NCBI GenBank assembly: GCA_017437065.1
Contig: JAFSBX010000076.1
Location: 1-64,000, forward strand
From: Lachnospiraceae bacterium
GTDB taxonomy: Bacteria > Bacillota > Clostridia > Lachnospirales > Lachnospiraceae
DNA: 64,000 nt
Direction: 5' to 3'
Position 1 is the stretch's first letter; each line of letters opens with the position of its first letter. Shown here one piece after another: positions 17,453-27,327 of this stretch. A program made the translations under genes and the position numbers. Under the pieces are notes generated by a model. The model saw nothing but the letters and a program-made list of their open reading frames with translations, searched no databases and was not told where the DNA came from.

Positions 17453-17523
17453 AGTACATAGTAATTTTGTCCGAAATTTCATGTAAGACAGGAACGCCTT
17501 TAAAAGAAGAACAATTGAATTTC

Positions 17524-17574
17524 AAAAAAGATCTGTAAACAAGGAACATTTGCTTTGTTTATAGGTCTTTTTTT
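17524..17574 (+). terminator. Rho-independent terminator
   Basis: AAAAAAGATCTGTAAACAAGG pairs with CTTTGTTTATAGGTC and is followed by seven T. It ends the 16856 gene and may also work on the minus strand. Confidence 0.75.
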
Positions 17575-17683
17575 GATGTAATAGAATGAATTTATGAATA
17601 TACTGCATAATATACAATGAAATGAAAAAACTACAGAAAAGATGAGAAAATTTATCTGACCAATGGTTTAGGAGGAATCGGAA

Positions 17684-17845
17684 ATGAAATATGTATGTGA
17701 TGTATGTGGATGGATTTATGATGAGGAAGTCGGGGCACCGGATATGGGAATTGCACCGGGAACAAAGTTTGAAGATTTACCGGAGGACTTTTTATGCCCG
17801 TTATGTGCTGTAGGTAAGGAGCTTTTTAGCGAAGTAGTTGAATAA
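17684..17845 (+). CDS. Rubredoxin
   Basis: A 53-residue protein with the two rubredoxin metal-binding pairs: CDVCGWIYD near the N-terminus and [11 protein letters not shown] near the C-terminus, plus the [17 protein letters not shown] core. The four cysteines bind a single iron for one-electron transfer. AGGAGGA lies 8 bases before the ATG. The gene sits 49 bases ahead of the 2-oxoacid:ferredoxin oxidoreductase genes, so it may be an electron carrier for that enzyme or serve in oxygen or peroxide detoxification. Confidence 0.95.
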   Translation: MKYVCDVCGWIYDEEVGAPDMGIAPGTKFEDLPEDFLCPLCAVGKELFSEVVE

Positions 17846-17894
17846 AAAATAGTTTCTAAAAGAATGAGACTGATGTAAAAGAAGGGAAGCAGGC

Positions 17895-19058
17895 ATGGAG
17901 CAGTTAGTGGATAGCAGAATGGGGTTAAAGAGTAAGCTTAAGTCCGGTAAGGAATATTATGAAATTCGTCTGGAAAGTATAGGTGGTCTGGGTGCCAATC
18001 TATGTGGGAAAATGTTAGGTGAGCTGGGAGTAAAATATTTAGATGTAAACAGCAGTAGTTTTTCCAGTTATGGTTCCGAAAAGACGGGGACACCGGTAAA
18101 GGGATTCATCAGATATTGCAATAAGGAAAAAGAAATCAGAGTGCATTCTCCGATAGTAGAGCCGGACTTACTTGTGGTATTTCATCAGGCACTTTTGAAG
18201 GATGCTTCGGTTTGGAAAGGATGTGGCAGAGATACTGCGGTCATTATTGCACTGGAGCCGGGACAGGAACAGCCGGAGCAGTTGCAGGAATTGAAAATGT
18301 CTGGTCATCAAACAGGAGAATCAAACACAACGGAAGATAGCAGTGGAATTTATTACGGATTGGAAGCACAGAAAATTGCCATGGAGACACATTCAAGGAT
18401 TAATGTAGTCATGCTTGGTGCTGCATTAAAGATAATGGGAATAGAAAATTTAGATGCAGGTGAGCAAATATGCAAAGACACCTTGGGGAAAAAATATCCC
18501 GACGCTCTAAAGAATAATCTGGAAGGCATGAGAAGAGGTTATGAGGAAGTCAGAAGAATAGAAAATACAGAGAAGTATAAAAAAGCGGATATGGGTGCTC
18601 AAAGCAACCAAAAACAGCAGGAATGGGGATATGCAAATGCTCCTATCGGTGGTATCAATCCCAGATTTGGAAGCACGGTCATAGCGGACTTATCTCCGTC
18701 CAGACAAGGCTATATCCCTCTTTTTATCAAGGAGAGATGTATCAACTGTGGGTTGTGTCATTCTGTCTGCCCGGATATGGTATTTCAGTTTAAAAAGGGC
18801 GAATATAAAGGAAGGGAAATGATGGTTAATCAGGGACTGGATTATTATCATTGCAAAGGCTGTTTACGTTGTGTGGATGTATGTCCTGTTAATGCGCTGG
18901 TAAGGGGTGTTGAAGCAGAGCATTCCAATAAAGAGTATTTCATGTCTAATCAGGAGCTTTTGCGGATGCCGGAATATTATGAAGAAGCAGGACCGGATGG
19001 TTATATTACGTCAGAATCGTATTTAACGGAAAAAAGAATGGAAGGAGGAGAAGTATAA
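17895..19058 (+). CDS. 2-oxoacid:ferredoxin oxidoreductase, gamma-delta fusion subunit
   Basis: This 387-residue protein joins two subunits usually made separately. The first ~215 residues are the gamma subunit (LESIGGLGANLCGKMLGELG, then SSFSSYGSEKTGTPVKGF). The C-terminal part (about 270-340) is a two-cluster ferredoxin domain with CINCGLCHSVCP and CKGCLRCVDVCP for two [4Fe-4S] clusters. With the alpha-beta subunit encoded next, it would oxidatively decarboxylate a 2-oxoacid to an acyl-CoA while reducing ferredoxin. The stop codon overlaps the start of the next gene by one base. Substrate preference (pyruvate, 2-oxoglutarate or branched 2-oxoacids) cannot be told from motifs. Confidence 0.85.
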   Translation: MEQLVDSRMGLKSKLKSGKEYYEIRLESIGGLGANLCGKMLGELGVKYLDVNSSSFSSYGSEKTGTPVKGFIRYCNKEKEIRVHSPIVEPDLLVVFHQALLKDASVWKGCGRDTAVIIALEPGQEQPEQLQELKMSGHQTGESNTTEDSSGIYYGLEAQKIAMETHSRINVVMLGAALKIMGIENLDAGEQICKDTLGKKYPDALKNNLEGMRRGYEEVRRIENTEKYKKADMGAQSNQKQQEWGYANAPIGGINPRFGSTVIADLSPSRQGYIPLFIKERCINCGLCHSVCPDMVFQFKKGEYKGREMMVNQGLDYYHCKGCLRCVDVCPVNALVRGVEAEHSNKEYFMSNQELLRMPEYYEEAGPDGYITSESYLTEKRMEGGEV

Positions 19059-21346
19059 TGAAAGAGCAGGTTATGGAATATGCTTCGGGAAATGAAATGG
19101 CGGCAATAGCCATTAAGCAGATTGGATATGATTTGATGGGTTATTATCCTATTACTCCTTCCACGCAGATTGCTGAAAACTTAGACATTATGCGTGCAAA
19201 CGGAGAAACAGACTTAGTTATGGTGGCGGCAGAAGGAGAACATAGTGCGGCAGGTATCTGTTATGGTGCGTCGGTAGCCGGAGGGCGTGTGGTAAACGCT
19301 ACCAGTGCTAATGGACTTCTTTATGCCATTGAGCAGCTTCCGGTTCAGTCAGGTACGAGATATCCTATGGTTATGAATGTGGTATGCAGGACAGTTTCGG
19401 GACCGTTATCAATTAAAGGCGATCATAGTGACATTATGTATATCTTAAATGCCGGTTGGCCGATTTTGTTTGCAAGTACAGTGCAGCAGGTATATGATTT
19501 TAATATTATTGCGTTAAAACTGGCAGAGCAGGTAAGGCTTCCGGTGGTGGTGGCTTATGACGGATTTTTTACCAGTCATCAAAAAGGGCGGTGTTTTCGG
19601 TTTGCAGAGGATGAGGCAGTCAAAGCGTTTATTGGAGGGAAAAAAGAGGAGTATCCGTTTTTGGATATAGAACACCCTGTTACGGTAGGTTCTTATATGA
19701 ATGAGCCGGATTTGATTAATAACAGATATCAACTGCATCTGGCTATGGAAGAGGCTGACCGTCTGTTGCCGGAATTATTTGCTTCTTATAAGGAGCTGTC
19801 AGGAAGAGAGTATGGAAAGGTAGAAGGAACCTGCTGCGAAGATGCGGAAAATATATTGGTACTCTTAGGCTCATCTTATGACACATCTATAGATGCGGTG
19901 GCAGAATTAAGGGAACAGGGAAAAAAGGCAGGGGCAGCTACATTACATGTTCTTCGTCCTTTTCCGGGAAAAGAGTTATTTGAGTTGTTACGAAATGCGA
20001 GAAATATTATGGTAGCAGACAGGCAGGACAGCTATGGTGCCGGAGGAGGTAATCTGTCATTAGAAGTGCGTGCTGCCATGCAGAAATTTGGAAGTAACAC
20101 TGTAATTAAGAGTCTGGTCTATGGACTGGGCGGTAAGGACTTCTTTAAGGAAGATGCAAAGAGCATGTTAGCTCTTACAGAAGATATTTCTCAGCCGGAT
20201 TTTGCTTATTACGGAGTGACGCCGGGAAAAGAAAACTTGTCGGAAAGAGAACCACTGTTTGCACCTGTTACGAGAGAGAGGACAAATATTGGTGCAACAA
20301 AGGTAGAAAGAAAAGCTGAGACAGAACAGCCGGAGATTGGCATAGAAAAGGTTACAAATAGTACAGAACTATCCGAACAGATAAAAGAAAGTATCAAGGT
20401 AACCGGCGGTAATTTAAATGCGGTTACAGCCATGCCGGGACGTATTGCACCCGGACACGGTGCCTGTCCGGGATGTGGTATTCCGGTAAACTTAAATCTT
20501 CTCCTTAGAGGAATTGAAGATCCGGTTGTATTTTTATTTCAGACCGGCTGTGCAATGATTGTGACAACTGCGTATCCGAAAACCAGCTTTAAAGTTCCCT
20601 ATCTTCACAATTTATTTCAAAATGGGGCAGCTACCTTGAGTGGTGTGGCAGAAATCTGTTATCGTAAACAGCAGAAAGGGGAAATTCCGCCGGGAGACAT
20701 TATTTTCATCATGGTCAGTGGAGATGGCGGGCTGGATATTGGTATGGGCTCAGCCATTGGAACGGCACTTCGTGGGCACAGGCTGCTCATATTTGAGTAT
20801 GACAACGGAGGATATATGAACACCGGATATCAGCTTTCTTATTCCACGCCTTTAGGTGCTAAAAGTTCTACTTCTCATGTGGGAAAAGAACAGTATGGTA
20901 AGACATTTTTCCATAAAGATATGCCACAAATTATGGCAGCTACAGGAATTCCTTATGTAGCTACGGTGGCAGAGTCGAATCCTACGGATTTTATAAAAAA
21001 GGCAGCCAAGGCAGCATATTACGCCAAGACGACAGGAACTGCTTATGTAAAGGCAATTTCCGCCTGTCCGTTAAATTGGAATGATAAGCCGGCAACAGAG
21101 CGGAGAGTGATTGAGGCAGCGGTAAACTGTTGTTATTTCCCTTTATATGAAGTGGAGCAGGGAGTGACCAGACTTTCCTATGATCCGGAAAAGACAGGAA
21201 AGAAAATTCCGGTATCAGACTGGCTCTCCATGATGGGAAGAACCAAGCATTTACAAAAGGAAGAGTACAAGGAAGTGGTACAACGTCTGCAACAGGAAAC
21301 AGACACAAGGTTTTATAATTTGAAAAAGAAGTCAGAAGAAGCATAA
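19058..21346 (+). CDS. 2-oxoacid:ferredoxin oxidoreductase, alpha-beta fusion subunit
   Basis: This 762-residue protein fuses the alpha part (residues ~1-390, with MGYYPITPSTQIAE and AEGEHSAAGICYGAS) to the thiamine-diphosphate-binding beta part (about 440-740). The beta part has HGACPGCG, a TPP motif starting at SGDGGLDIGMG and ending with YDNGGYMNTG. Between them is a ~50-residue charged linker. With the gamma-delta subunit it makes a two-polypeptide version of a four-subunit enzyme. GGAGGAG precedes the ATG, which overlaps the upstream stop. The enzyme is a central anaerobic source or sink of reduced ferredoxin. Confidence 0.88.
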   Translation: MKEQVMEYASGNEMAAIAIKQIGYDLMGYYPITPSTQIAENLDIMRANGETDLVMVAAEGEHSAAGICYGASVAGGRVVNATSANGLLYAIEQLPVQSGTRYPMVMNVVCRTVSGPLSIKGDHSDIMYILNAGWPILFASTVQQVYDFNIIALKLAEQVRLPVVVAYDGFFTSHQKGRCFRFAEDEAVKAFIGGKKEEYPFLDIEHPVTVGSYMNEPDLINNRYQLHLAMEEADRLLPELFASYKELSGREYGKVEGTCCEDAENILVLLGSSYDTSIDAVAELREQGKKAGAATLHVLRPFPGKELFELLRNARNIMVADRQDSYGAGGGNLSLEVRAAMQKFGSNTVIKSLVYGLGGKDFFKEDAKSMLALTEDISQPDFAYYGVTPGKENLSEREPLFAPVTRERTNIGATKVERKAETEQPEIGIEKVTNSTELSEQIKESIKVTGGNLNAVTAMPGRIAPGHGACPGCGIPVNLNLLLRGIEDPVVFLFQTGCAMIVTTAYPKTSFKVPYLHNLFQNGAATLSGVAEICYRKQQKGEIPPGDIIFIMVSGDGGLDIGMGSAIGTALRGHRLLIFEYDNGGYMNTGYQLSYSTPLGAKSSTSHVGKEQYGKTFFHKDMPQIMAATGIPYVATVAESNPTDFIKKAAKAAYYAKTTGTAYVKAISACPLNWNDKPATERRVIEAAVNCCYFPLYEVEQGVTRLSYDPEKTGKKIPVSDWLSMMGRTKHLQKEEYKEVVQRLQQETDTRFYNLKKKSEEA

Positions 21347-21366
21347 GAAGCGGTGAAGGATAAATA

Positions 21367-21419
21367 TGTCTGCGGGTTGTAAAAATTGTATTGGCAAAAT
21401 ACGTTATAACTCGCAGACA
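21367..21419. other. Inverted repeat after the oxidoreductase operon
   Basis: TGTCTGCG (21367-21374) and CGCAGACA (21412-21419) pair perfectly, with a partly paired interior. There is no clear T-run, so termination is possible but unproven. Confidence 0.4.
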
Positions 21420-21487
21420 CTATTTATCTAATAAAAAAGTTCTATAGAATCCATGGAATGCTTATATTAGTTTTTTCTTTTCACATA

Positions 21488-21516
21488 TTGACATTTTCCG
21501 AAAAAAGAGATATTCT
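21488..21516 (+). promoter_or_regulatory. Predicted promoter of the aldolase gene
   Basis: A perfect TTGACA (21488-21493) is followed after 17 bases by TATTCT (21511-21516), about 80 bases before the start codon at 21595. Confidence 0.6.
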
Positions 21517-21594
21517 AAAGATACTTTAGGACTTTAAAGCGTAACGGTTTAAAGTGAGGAATGAAAAACTAGTATAGACATTTTGGAGGAAATT

Positions 21595-22575
21595 ATGGAA
21601 AAGAGTAATGGTAATTTAATCGCATTCAGACCTGATATAAAGGTAGTTGACTGTACACTTCGTGATGGTGGTTTGGTAAATAATTTTGCATTTTCAGACG
21701 AATTTGTAAAGGATTTATACCGCACAAATATCAAAGCCGGCGTTGACTACATGGAATTTGGATATAAAGCATCTAAGGAAATTTTCAAAAAAGAAGATTA
21801 TGGTAAGTGGAAGTTCTGTGAGGAAGAGGATATTCGTGCGATTGTCGGAAACAATGATTTTGATATGAAAATTGCAGTTATGACAGATGTAGGAAGAACA
21901 GATTACAAAAATGACATCTTAAAGAAAGAAGACAGTGTTATTGATTTAGTTCGTACAGCAACTTACATTCATCAGATTCCGACAGCAATAGAGATGATTC
22001 AGGATGCACATGAAAAAGGCTATGAGACAACAGTTAACATTATGGCAATTTCCAAAGTACGTGAGGAAGAATTGGATAAGGGACTTGAAATTTTAGCAGA
22101 ATGTGATGTAGATGTTATTTATCTTGTAGACAGCTTTGGTGCGTTCTATCCGGAGCAGATTCGCAGATTAACCGATAAATATATGAACATTGCAGAAAAA
22201 CACGGTAAAAAGATTGGTATGCATGCACACAACAACCAGCAGCTGGCTTTTGCAAATACGATTGAGGCACTCAGCAACGGTGCAAGCTTACTTGATGCAA
22301 CAGTAAGCGGAATGGGACGTGGAGCAGGAAATTGTTATATGGAATCCTTACTTGCATTTTTAAGAAACCCAAGATATAATCTTGCACCGGTTATGGATTT
22401 TGTGCAGAAATATATTAAGGCAGAGAAGGAAAAGGGAAGTATTTGGGGATATGATATTCCTTATTTGTTAACAGGTGTGTTAAATTCACATCCGTCTTCT
22501 GCAATTAAATTTATGGGTGATAAGAGAGAGGATTATTCAAGATTTTATCAGGAATTATTAGACAATATGGAATAA
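21595..22575 (+). CDS. DRE-TIM metallolyase (aldolase/HMG-CoA-lyase-like)
   Basis: This 326-residue protein starts with VDCTLRDGGLVNN, the D-R-D metal-binding signature of the DRE-TIM metallolyase superfamily (homocitrate synthase, HMG-CoA lyase, 4-hydroxy-2-oxovalerate aldolase). Other conserved elements are VDSFGAFYPEQI on a beta-strand, IGMHAHNNQQLAFAN (two metal-binding histidines) and GMGRGAGN. The enzyme probably makes or breaks a C-C bond next to a carboxylate using a divalent metal. The start is placed at ATG 21595, 4 bases after GGAGGA; a TTG at 21583 lies upstream of that Shine-Dalgarno. The exact substrate is unknown. A truncated esterase gene follows 17 bases later. Confidence 0.8.
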   Translation: MEKSNGNLIAFRPDIKVVDCTLRDGGLVNNFAFSDEFVKDLYRTNIKAGVDYMEFGYKASKEIFKKEDYGKWKFCEEEDIRAIVGNNDFDMKIAVMTDVGRTDYKNDILKKEDSVIDLVRTATYIHQIPTAIEMIQDAHEKGYETTVNIMAISKVREEELDKGLEILAECDVDVIYLVDSFGAFYPEQIRRLTDKYMNIAEKHGKKIGMHAHNNQQLAFANTIEALSNGASLLDATVSGMGRGAGNCYMESLLAFLRNPRYNLAPVMDFVQKYIKAEKEKGSIWGYDIPYLLTGVLNSHPSSAIKFMGDKREDYSRFYQELLDNME

Positions 22576-22594
22576 GTTTTTTGTAAGAAATCAT

Positions 22595-23230
22595 ATGGAC
22601 TGGGGAACGACTTCCAGAGTACAGCGTTTTGCGGAAGATCATAATCTTGCAGTGGTAATGCCGGCAGGTGAAAATGCATTTTATATAGACCATCCGGAAA
22701 CTCATAATCTGTATGGTGAGTTTATTGGAAAAGAACTGGTAGAACTGACTCGTAAGATGTTTCATTTGTCAGCAGAGAGAGAAGATACTTTTATTGGTGG
22801 CTTATCTATGGGTGGATTTGGAGCTATCCGTAATGGGTTGAAATATCATGATACTTTTGGATGTATTGTTGCATTATCTGCGGCACTTATTATTGACATT
22901 ATACAAGAACGTATCGTGAATCCGGTAATGTTTTGTGATACACAAGAGTTTGCAGAAACAACTTTTGGTAATTTGGATGAACTGAAAAACAGTGATAAAA
23001 ATCCTAAATTTTTGGTGGAGCAGTTGTTAAAAGAGGATAGAAATTTACCGAAGATATATATGGCATGCGGGGATAAGGATATATTACTTGACGTAAATAA
23101 AGATTTTGCTGCTTTTCTGAAGGAAAAGAGTGTGGATGTTACGTTTGAAATCGGAAATGGAGACCACGAGTGGGATTTTTGGGATGCTTATATAAAGAAA
23201 GCGATAGAGTGGCTGCCCACGGAGATATAG
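22595..23230 (+). pseudogene. 5'-truncated esterase (alpha/beta hydrolase, esterase D/tributyrin type)
   Basis: The encoded 211 residues correspond to a small serine esterase from the NH-x-DW block onward: MDWGTTSRVQRFAEDHNLAV, the nucleophile elbow GGLSMGG, an Asp in CGDKDILLD and the His in GDHEW. Homologous esterases have about 50 more N-terminal residues, including the HG oxyanion segment. Here the matching frame runs back into the 3' end of the aldolase gene (reading FVRNH just before the ATG) and the expected N-terminus is gone. There is no Shine-Dalgarno sequence before the ATG. The catalytic triad survives, but missing oxyanion residues and translation signals make it most likely a dead remnant of a deletion. 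Confidence 0.65.
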
Positions 23231-23245
23231 ATAATTTTTAAGAAT

Positions 23246-23290
23246 AAAAGTCTTGGAAATACTGTGTTGTCAGTGTTTTCAGGGCTTTTT
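23246..23290 (+). terminator. Rho-independent terminator
   Basis: AAAAGTCTTGGAAATACTG pairs with CAGTGTTTTCAGGGCTTTTT, ending in a T-run after the esterase remnant. Confidence 0.7.
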
Positions 23291-23375
23291 AATTTGAATA
23301 TATATAAATATTTGATATAATGAAAGAGGGGATTGAGTCAGTTAACCTATGAAAATGAGGCGGGAGGTGCATATT

Positions 23376-25856
23376 ATGATGTACAAATCGCAGATAGTAT
23401 GTATTATTATTATTTTATTTATTGCAGCCTTCTATTTCTATTCAGAGAGAAGAACTGCATCTGCAAAATGGTTTTCGTTGTTATTGATTACAGCCGTTGT
23501 ACAGCTTTTGTTTGACATATGTTCCGTTTATACGGTAAATCATCTGGAAACTGTTTCGCCGGTTTTAAACAGAATTGTACATTGCTTCTTTATGATGTTA
23601 ATGCTGGTGCTTTTTTTTATCGCATATAAGTATCTTGAGGCACTGATAGAAGAGGAAAAGGGAGAATGTATTCACAGGATAAAATATGCGGTAATTCCTG
23701 TAGTGATTGCAACCTTTAGTCTGTGTTTTTTACCTATTAAATATATAGAAACACCGAAAGGAAATTATTCTCACGGCCCGGCAGTTTTTGGGGTGTATGT
23801 GTGTGTGGCAGCGAGTATAGCATTGATTGTCAGACTTTTAATTAAACATGGAAAAGATATTCCGAAGAAAAAGAGAATCGCTATTGTGATTGCGATGCTT
23901 AGTGAAGCACCTGTTGCCGTCTTTCAGATATTTGTTCCTACATCATTGATTTCCTGTCTTGGGATTACATTGTTTATTATAGGATTATATATGACTGTGG
24001 AGAATCCGGATGCAAGATTAGTAAAACTATTGGAAAAGGAAACAAAACGTGCAGACGTTGCCAATCAGGCAAAAACCAACTTCCTTGCCAATATGTCACA
24101 TGAAATCAGAACACCTATCAATGCGGTGCTGGGAATGAATGAAATGATTCTCAGGGAAAGCAAAGAGCGTAATGTAAAAGAATATGCAAGGGATGTGCAG
24201 GGAGCAGCCAAATCGCTTTTGAGTATTATAAATGATATTTTGGATATTACAAAAATAGAAGCCGGAAAGCTGACTATTATACCGGCAGAATACGCTTTTT
24301 CCGGTATGGTCCATGATGTGATTAATATGATATCCTTTAAGGCGAGGGCAAAAGAACTTGATTTTAAAGTAATTATTGACGAGAAAATTCCAAGTGTATT
24401 AAGAGGGGATGATATCCGCATCAGACAGATTCTTGTGAATCTGCTTAATAATGCCGTAAAGTATACACACGAGGGTGAGATTACTTTAGAAGCCGGGTTA
24501 CTGCCGTGTGAACAGGAAAATACGGCACTTATTTCCTTTGTGGTAAAGGATACCGGCATAGGAATTAAAGAGGAAGATATTCAGAAACTTTATATTCCCT
24601 TTGAAAGAATTGAGGAAAAAAGAAATCGCAATATTGAAGGCACGGGACTTGGTATGAATATTACCATGCAGTTGCTTGCATTACTGGACAGTAAACTTAA
24701 AGTGGAAAGTGAGTATGGTGCAGGCTCTGAATTTTCTTTTGTATTAAGCCAGGAAATTATGAATCCGGAACCTATAGGAAAGCTTGGAGAACAGATTAAA
24801 GAACAAAACAGTGAGTACGATTATCAGACTTATTTTGAAGCACCGGAAGCTAGAATACTGGTGGTAGATGATAACGAGATGAACCGCAAGGTATTCTGCA
24901 GTCTGTTGAAAGATACTAAAATACAGATAGAAGAGGCATCCGGTGGAAAAGAATGTATTGAAAAAGTCAAAAAGACATCTTTTGATATTATTTTTATGGA
25001 TCATATGATGCCGGAAATGGATGGAATAGAAACTTTTAAGGTAATGAAAGAAATGGAGGATTATCCAAGTAAAAATGCTCCGGTGGTGATTTTGACTGCC
25101 AATGCAATTGTAGGAGCAAAAGAACAGTATTTAAGTGAAGGGTTTCAAGCCTTTTTGTCTAAGCCTATAGATTCGCAGAAGCTGGATAGCCTGATTCAGG
25201 AACTGCTGGATATAAGCCTGATACATTATGTGAAAGCAGATGTTAAAAAGCAAGCTGTGGAAAGTGAATTAAAAATTTCTGAATTACCGATGATTGACGG
25301 ATTAGACTGGGGATATGCATCTGCACATTTTAAAGATGAAGAATCTATGATGAAGACGATAAAACTCTTTGCTGATTCCATAGATTATGAGGCAAAAGAA
25401 CTGGAAAAATTTTATTCTGCAATCCATCTGGAAGAGGGCAGAAAAAAATATCGTACGAAAGTGCACAGTATGAAAAGCTCTGCCGGGATTATCGGAATCG
25501 TTCCGTTGGCAGGCATGGCGAAGGTGTTGGAGGATGCCGCGAGAAATAATGATTGCGATGTGATACATCAAATGAATCCTATCTTTCTAAAGTGCTGGCG
25601 GGATTATAAGGAGCATCTGAACGTATTTTCTGATGTGGCAGTCGGAACGAAAAGTGCAAAAGAGTTTTGGGAACAGGTGGAGGAAATATTCCGGGAAATA
25701 AAAGCAGCCGCAGAAGAAATGGATATTGATATATTAGATGCATCCTTGAAAAAACTGGAAGAATATAGATTTGAAGGAGAACAGGCGGAAACTTTTGAGA
25801 ATGTCAAAACAGCAATTATAAATTTAGATGTGGATTTTTTAGAAAGTATTATATAA
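23376..25856 (+). CDS. Hybrid sensor histidine kinase / response regulator with Hpt domain
   Basis: This ~826-residue protein has about seven hydrophobic segments in residues 1-215, a HisKA domain with NMSHEIRTPINAVLGMNE (H242), a HATPase domain (LNNAVKYTHEGE, DTGIGI, GTGLGMNI), a receiver domain (VVDDNEMNRK, phospho-acceptor D542 in FMDHMMPEMDG) and a C-terminal Hpt domain (VHSMKSSAG, H697). All steps of a His-Asp-His phosphorelay are therefore in one chain. I place the start at 23376 because GGGAGG lies 7 bases upstream; an ATG at 23349 precedes that site. No cognate output regulator is adjacent. The stand-alone Hpt protein at 58264 shares the domain type but no proven link. Confidence 0.88.
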   Translation: MMYKSQIVCIIIILFIAAFYFYSERRTASAKWFSLLLITAVVQLLFDICSVYTVNHLETVSPVLNRIVHCFFMMLMLVLFFIAYKYLEALIEEEKGECIHRIKYAVIPVVIATFSLCFLPIKYIETPKGNYSHGPAVFGVYVCVAASIALIVRLLIKHGKDIPKKKRIAIVIAMLSEAPVAVFQIFVPTSLISCLGITLFIIGLYMTVENPDARLVKLLEKETKRADVANQAKTNFLANMSHEIRTPINAVLGMNEMILRESKERNVKEYARDVQGAAKSLLSIINDILDITKIEAGKLTIIPAEYAFSGMVHDVINMISFKARAKELDFKVIIDEKIPSVLRGDDIRIRQILVNLLNNAVKYTHEGEITLEAGLLPCEQENTALISFVVKDTGIGIKEEDIQKLYIPFERIEEKRNRNIEGTGLGMNITMQLLALLDSKLKVESEYGAGSEFSFVLSQEIMNPEPIGKLGEQIKEQNSEYDYQTYFEAPEARILVVDDNEMNRKVFCSLLKDTKIQIEEASGGKECIEKVKKTSFDIIFMDHMMPEMDGIETFKVMKEMEDYPSKNAPVVILTANAIVGAKEQYLSEGFQAFLSKPIDSQKLDSLIQELLDISLIHYVKADVKKQAVESELKISELPMIDGLDWGYASAHFKDEESMMKTIKLFADSIDYEAKELEKFYSAIHLEEGRKKYRTKVHSMKSSAGIIGIVPLAGMAKVLEDAARNNDCDVIHQMNPIFLKCWRDYKEHLNVFSDVAVGTKSAKEFWEQVEEIFREIKAAAEEMDIDILDASLKKLEEYRFEGEQAETFENVKTAIINLDVDFLESII

Positions 25857-25929
25857 AAGATAAGGAGTTTTACGAAGTTGGAATATGTGGGACTCTTTGA
25901 AGTACGAAAATGAGGAGTAAATAATAAGT

Positions 25930-27327
25930 ATGTGGAGTAAATTTAAAAAGAAATTTATCGGAGACAGAGATTTTTACAGACGTGTATGTTATCTGGCTGT
26001 TCCAATGATTATTCAAAATGCCATTACAAGCTTTGTAAGCTTTCTGGACAATATTATGGTAGGGCAGATTGGGACGGAGCAGATGTCAGGCGTGGCAATT
26101 GTCAACCAGCTGTTGTTTGTTTTTAATATTTGTATTTTCGGTGGTGTGTCAGGAGCCGGTATTTTTGGAACGCAGTTTTTTGGAAAAGGAGATTATGAAG
26201 GTCAGAAGTATGCTTTTCGTTTTAAAATGTATGCCAGTATCATAATTGCAGGAATTGCACTTTGTCTGTTCGGTTTTCTTGATGAACAGTTAATTGGATT
26301 ATATCTGAATGATACGGGCAGTGTAGGAGATATTACACTGGCATTGCAATACGGAAAAGAATATATGTTGATTATGATGGCTTCTTTACTGCCATTTGCG
26401 GTTTGTCAGGCTTATGTAAGTACGATTCGTGAGACCGGTCAGACGTTTGTGCCAATGCTTGCAAGTGTTGTTGCCGTACTGACCAATCTGGTACTTGATT
26501 ATGTGCTTATTTTTGGAGTTGGGAGCATTCCGGCTTTAGGTGTGGCAGGCGCGGCAATTGCCACTGTCATTGCACGTTTTCTGGAATGTGTGATTGTTGT
26601 TGTCTGGACACATCTGAATGCAGAGAAAAACAGATTTATTCTTGGAGCGTATAAAAGCTTGCGGATTCCGGGAAATATTTGCAAGGATATTCTGATTAAG
26701 GGTACACCGCTGATGTTGAATGAAATGTTTTGGGCATCCGGAATGGCAGTAATTTCACAGTGTTATGCAGTGCGTGGGCTGGAGGTAGTTGCGGCACAGA
26801 ATATTTCCTCTACAATTACCAATCTGTTTAATATTGTATATATTCAGTTAGGTTCCTGTATTTCGATTGTTGTAGGACAGCTTTTAGGGGCAGGAAAAAT
26901 TGAGGAAGCAAAGGATGCGGATAACAAAATGATTTTTTTCAGTGTGGGCTGTTGTGCGGTTGTTGCAGTCATTATGGCAGGAATCGGAGGGTTCTTCCCA
27001 TCCATATACAATACGGAGGAAAGTATTAAGGAGCTTGCAGGAACGTTAATTTTGATTTCAGCGCTTGTTATGCCGCTTTGTGCTTTTTCACATTGCAGTT
27101 ATTTTACACTGCGTTCCGGTGGAAAAACCGGAGTTACCTTTTTGTTTGACAGTGTGTATACATGGGTGTTAGTTATTCCGATTGCGTATTGTCTGGCAAA
27201 TTTCAGTTCACTGTCCATTACAATGGTGTTTTTCCTTGTGCAGTTTACGGAGATTATAAAGGTTACGATAGGTTTCTTTATGGTAAGAAGTGGGGTATGG
27301 CTTCAGAACATTGTAGAAGAATCATAA
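25930..27327 (+). CDS. MATE family efflux transporter
   Basis: This 465-residue membrane protein has about twelve hydrophobic segments and the MATE opening (RVCYLAVPMIIQNAITSFVS, then LDNIMVGQIG). Residues after the sixth segment repeat the pattern, as in the two-bundle MatE fold. Such proteins export cationic drugs, metabolites or small molecules using Na+ or H+ gradients. A GAGGAGT lies 13 bases before the ATG, slightly far. It converges with the tetR gene at 27358, leaving only 30 bases between their ends, so it is not an obvious target of that regulator, but it could export the product of the nearby biosynthetic cluster. Confidence 0.88.
   Translation: MWSKFKKKFIGDRDFYRRVCYLAVPMIIQNAITSFVSFLDNIMVGQIGTEQMSGVAIVNQLLFVFNICIFGGVSGAGIFGTQFFGKGDYEGQKYAFRFKMYASIIIAGIALCLFGFLDEQLIGLYLNDTGSVGDITLALQYGKEYMLIMMASLLPFAVCQAYVSTIRETGQTFVPMLASVVAVLTNLVLDYVLIFGVGSIPALGVAGAAIATVIARFLECVIVVVWTHLNAEKNRFILGAYKSLRIPGNICKDILIKGTPLMLNEMFWASGMAVISQCYAVRGLEVVAAQNISSTITNLFNIVYIQLGSCISIVVGQLLGAGKIEEAKDADNKMIFFSVGCCAVVAVIMAGIGGFFPSIYNTEESIKELAGTLILISALVMPLCAFSHCSYFTLRSGGKTGVTFLFDSVYTWVLVIPIAYCLANFSSLSITMVFFLVQFTEIIKVTIGFFMVRSGVWLQNIVEES

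Noticed and set aside
24065..24559. 164-codon minus-strand frame inside the hybrid kinase gene
   Set aside because: Antisense shadow of HisKA and HATPase coding sequence.
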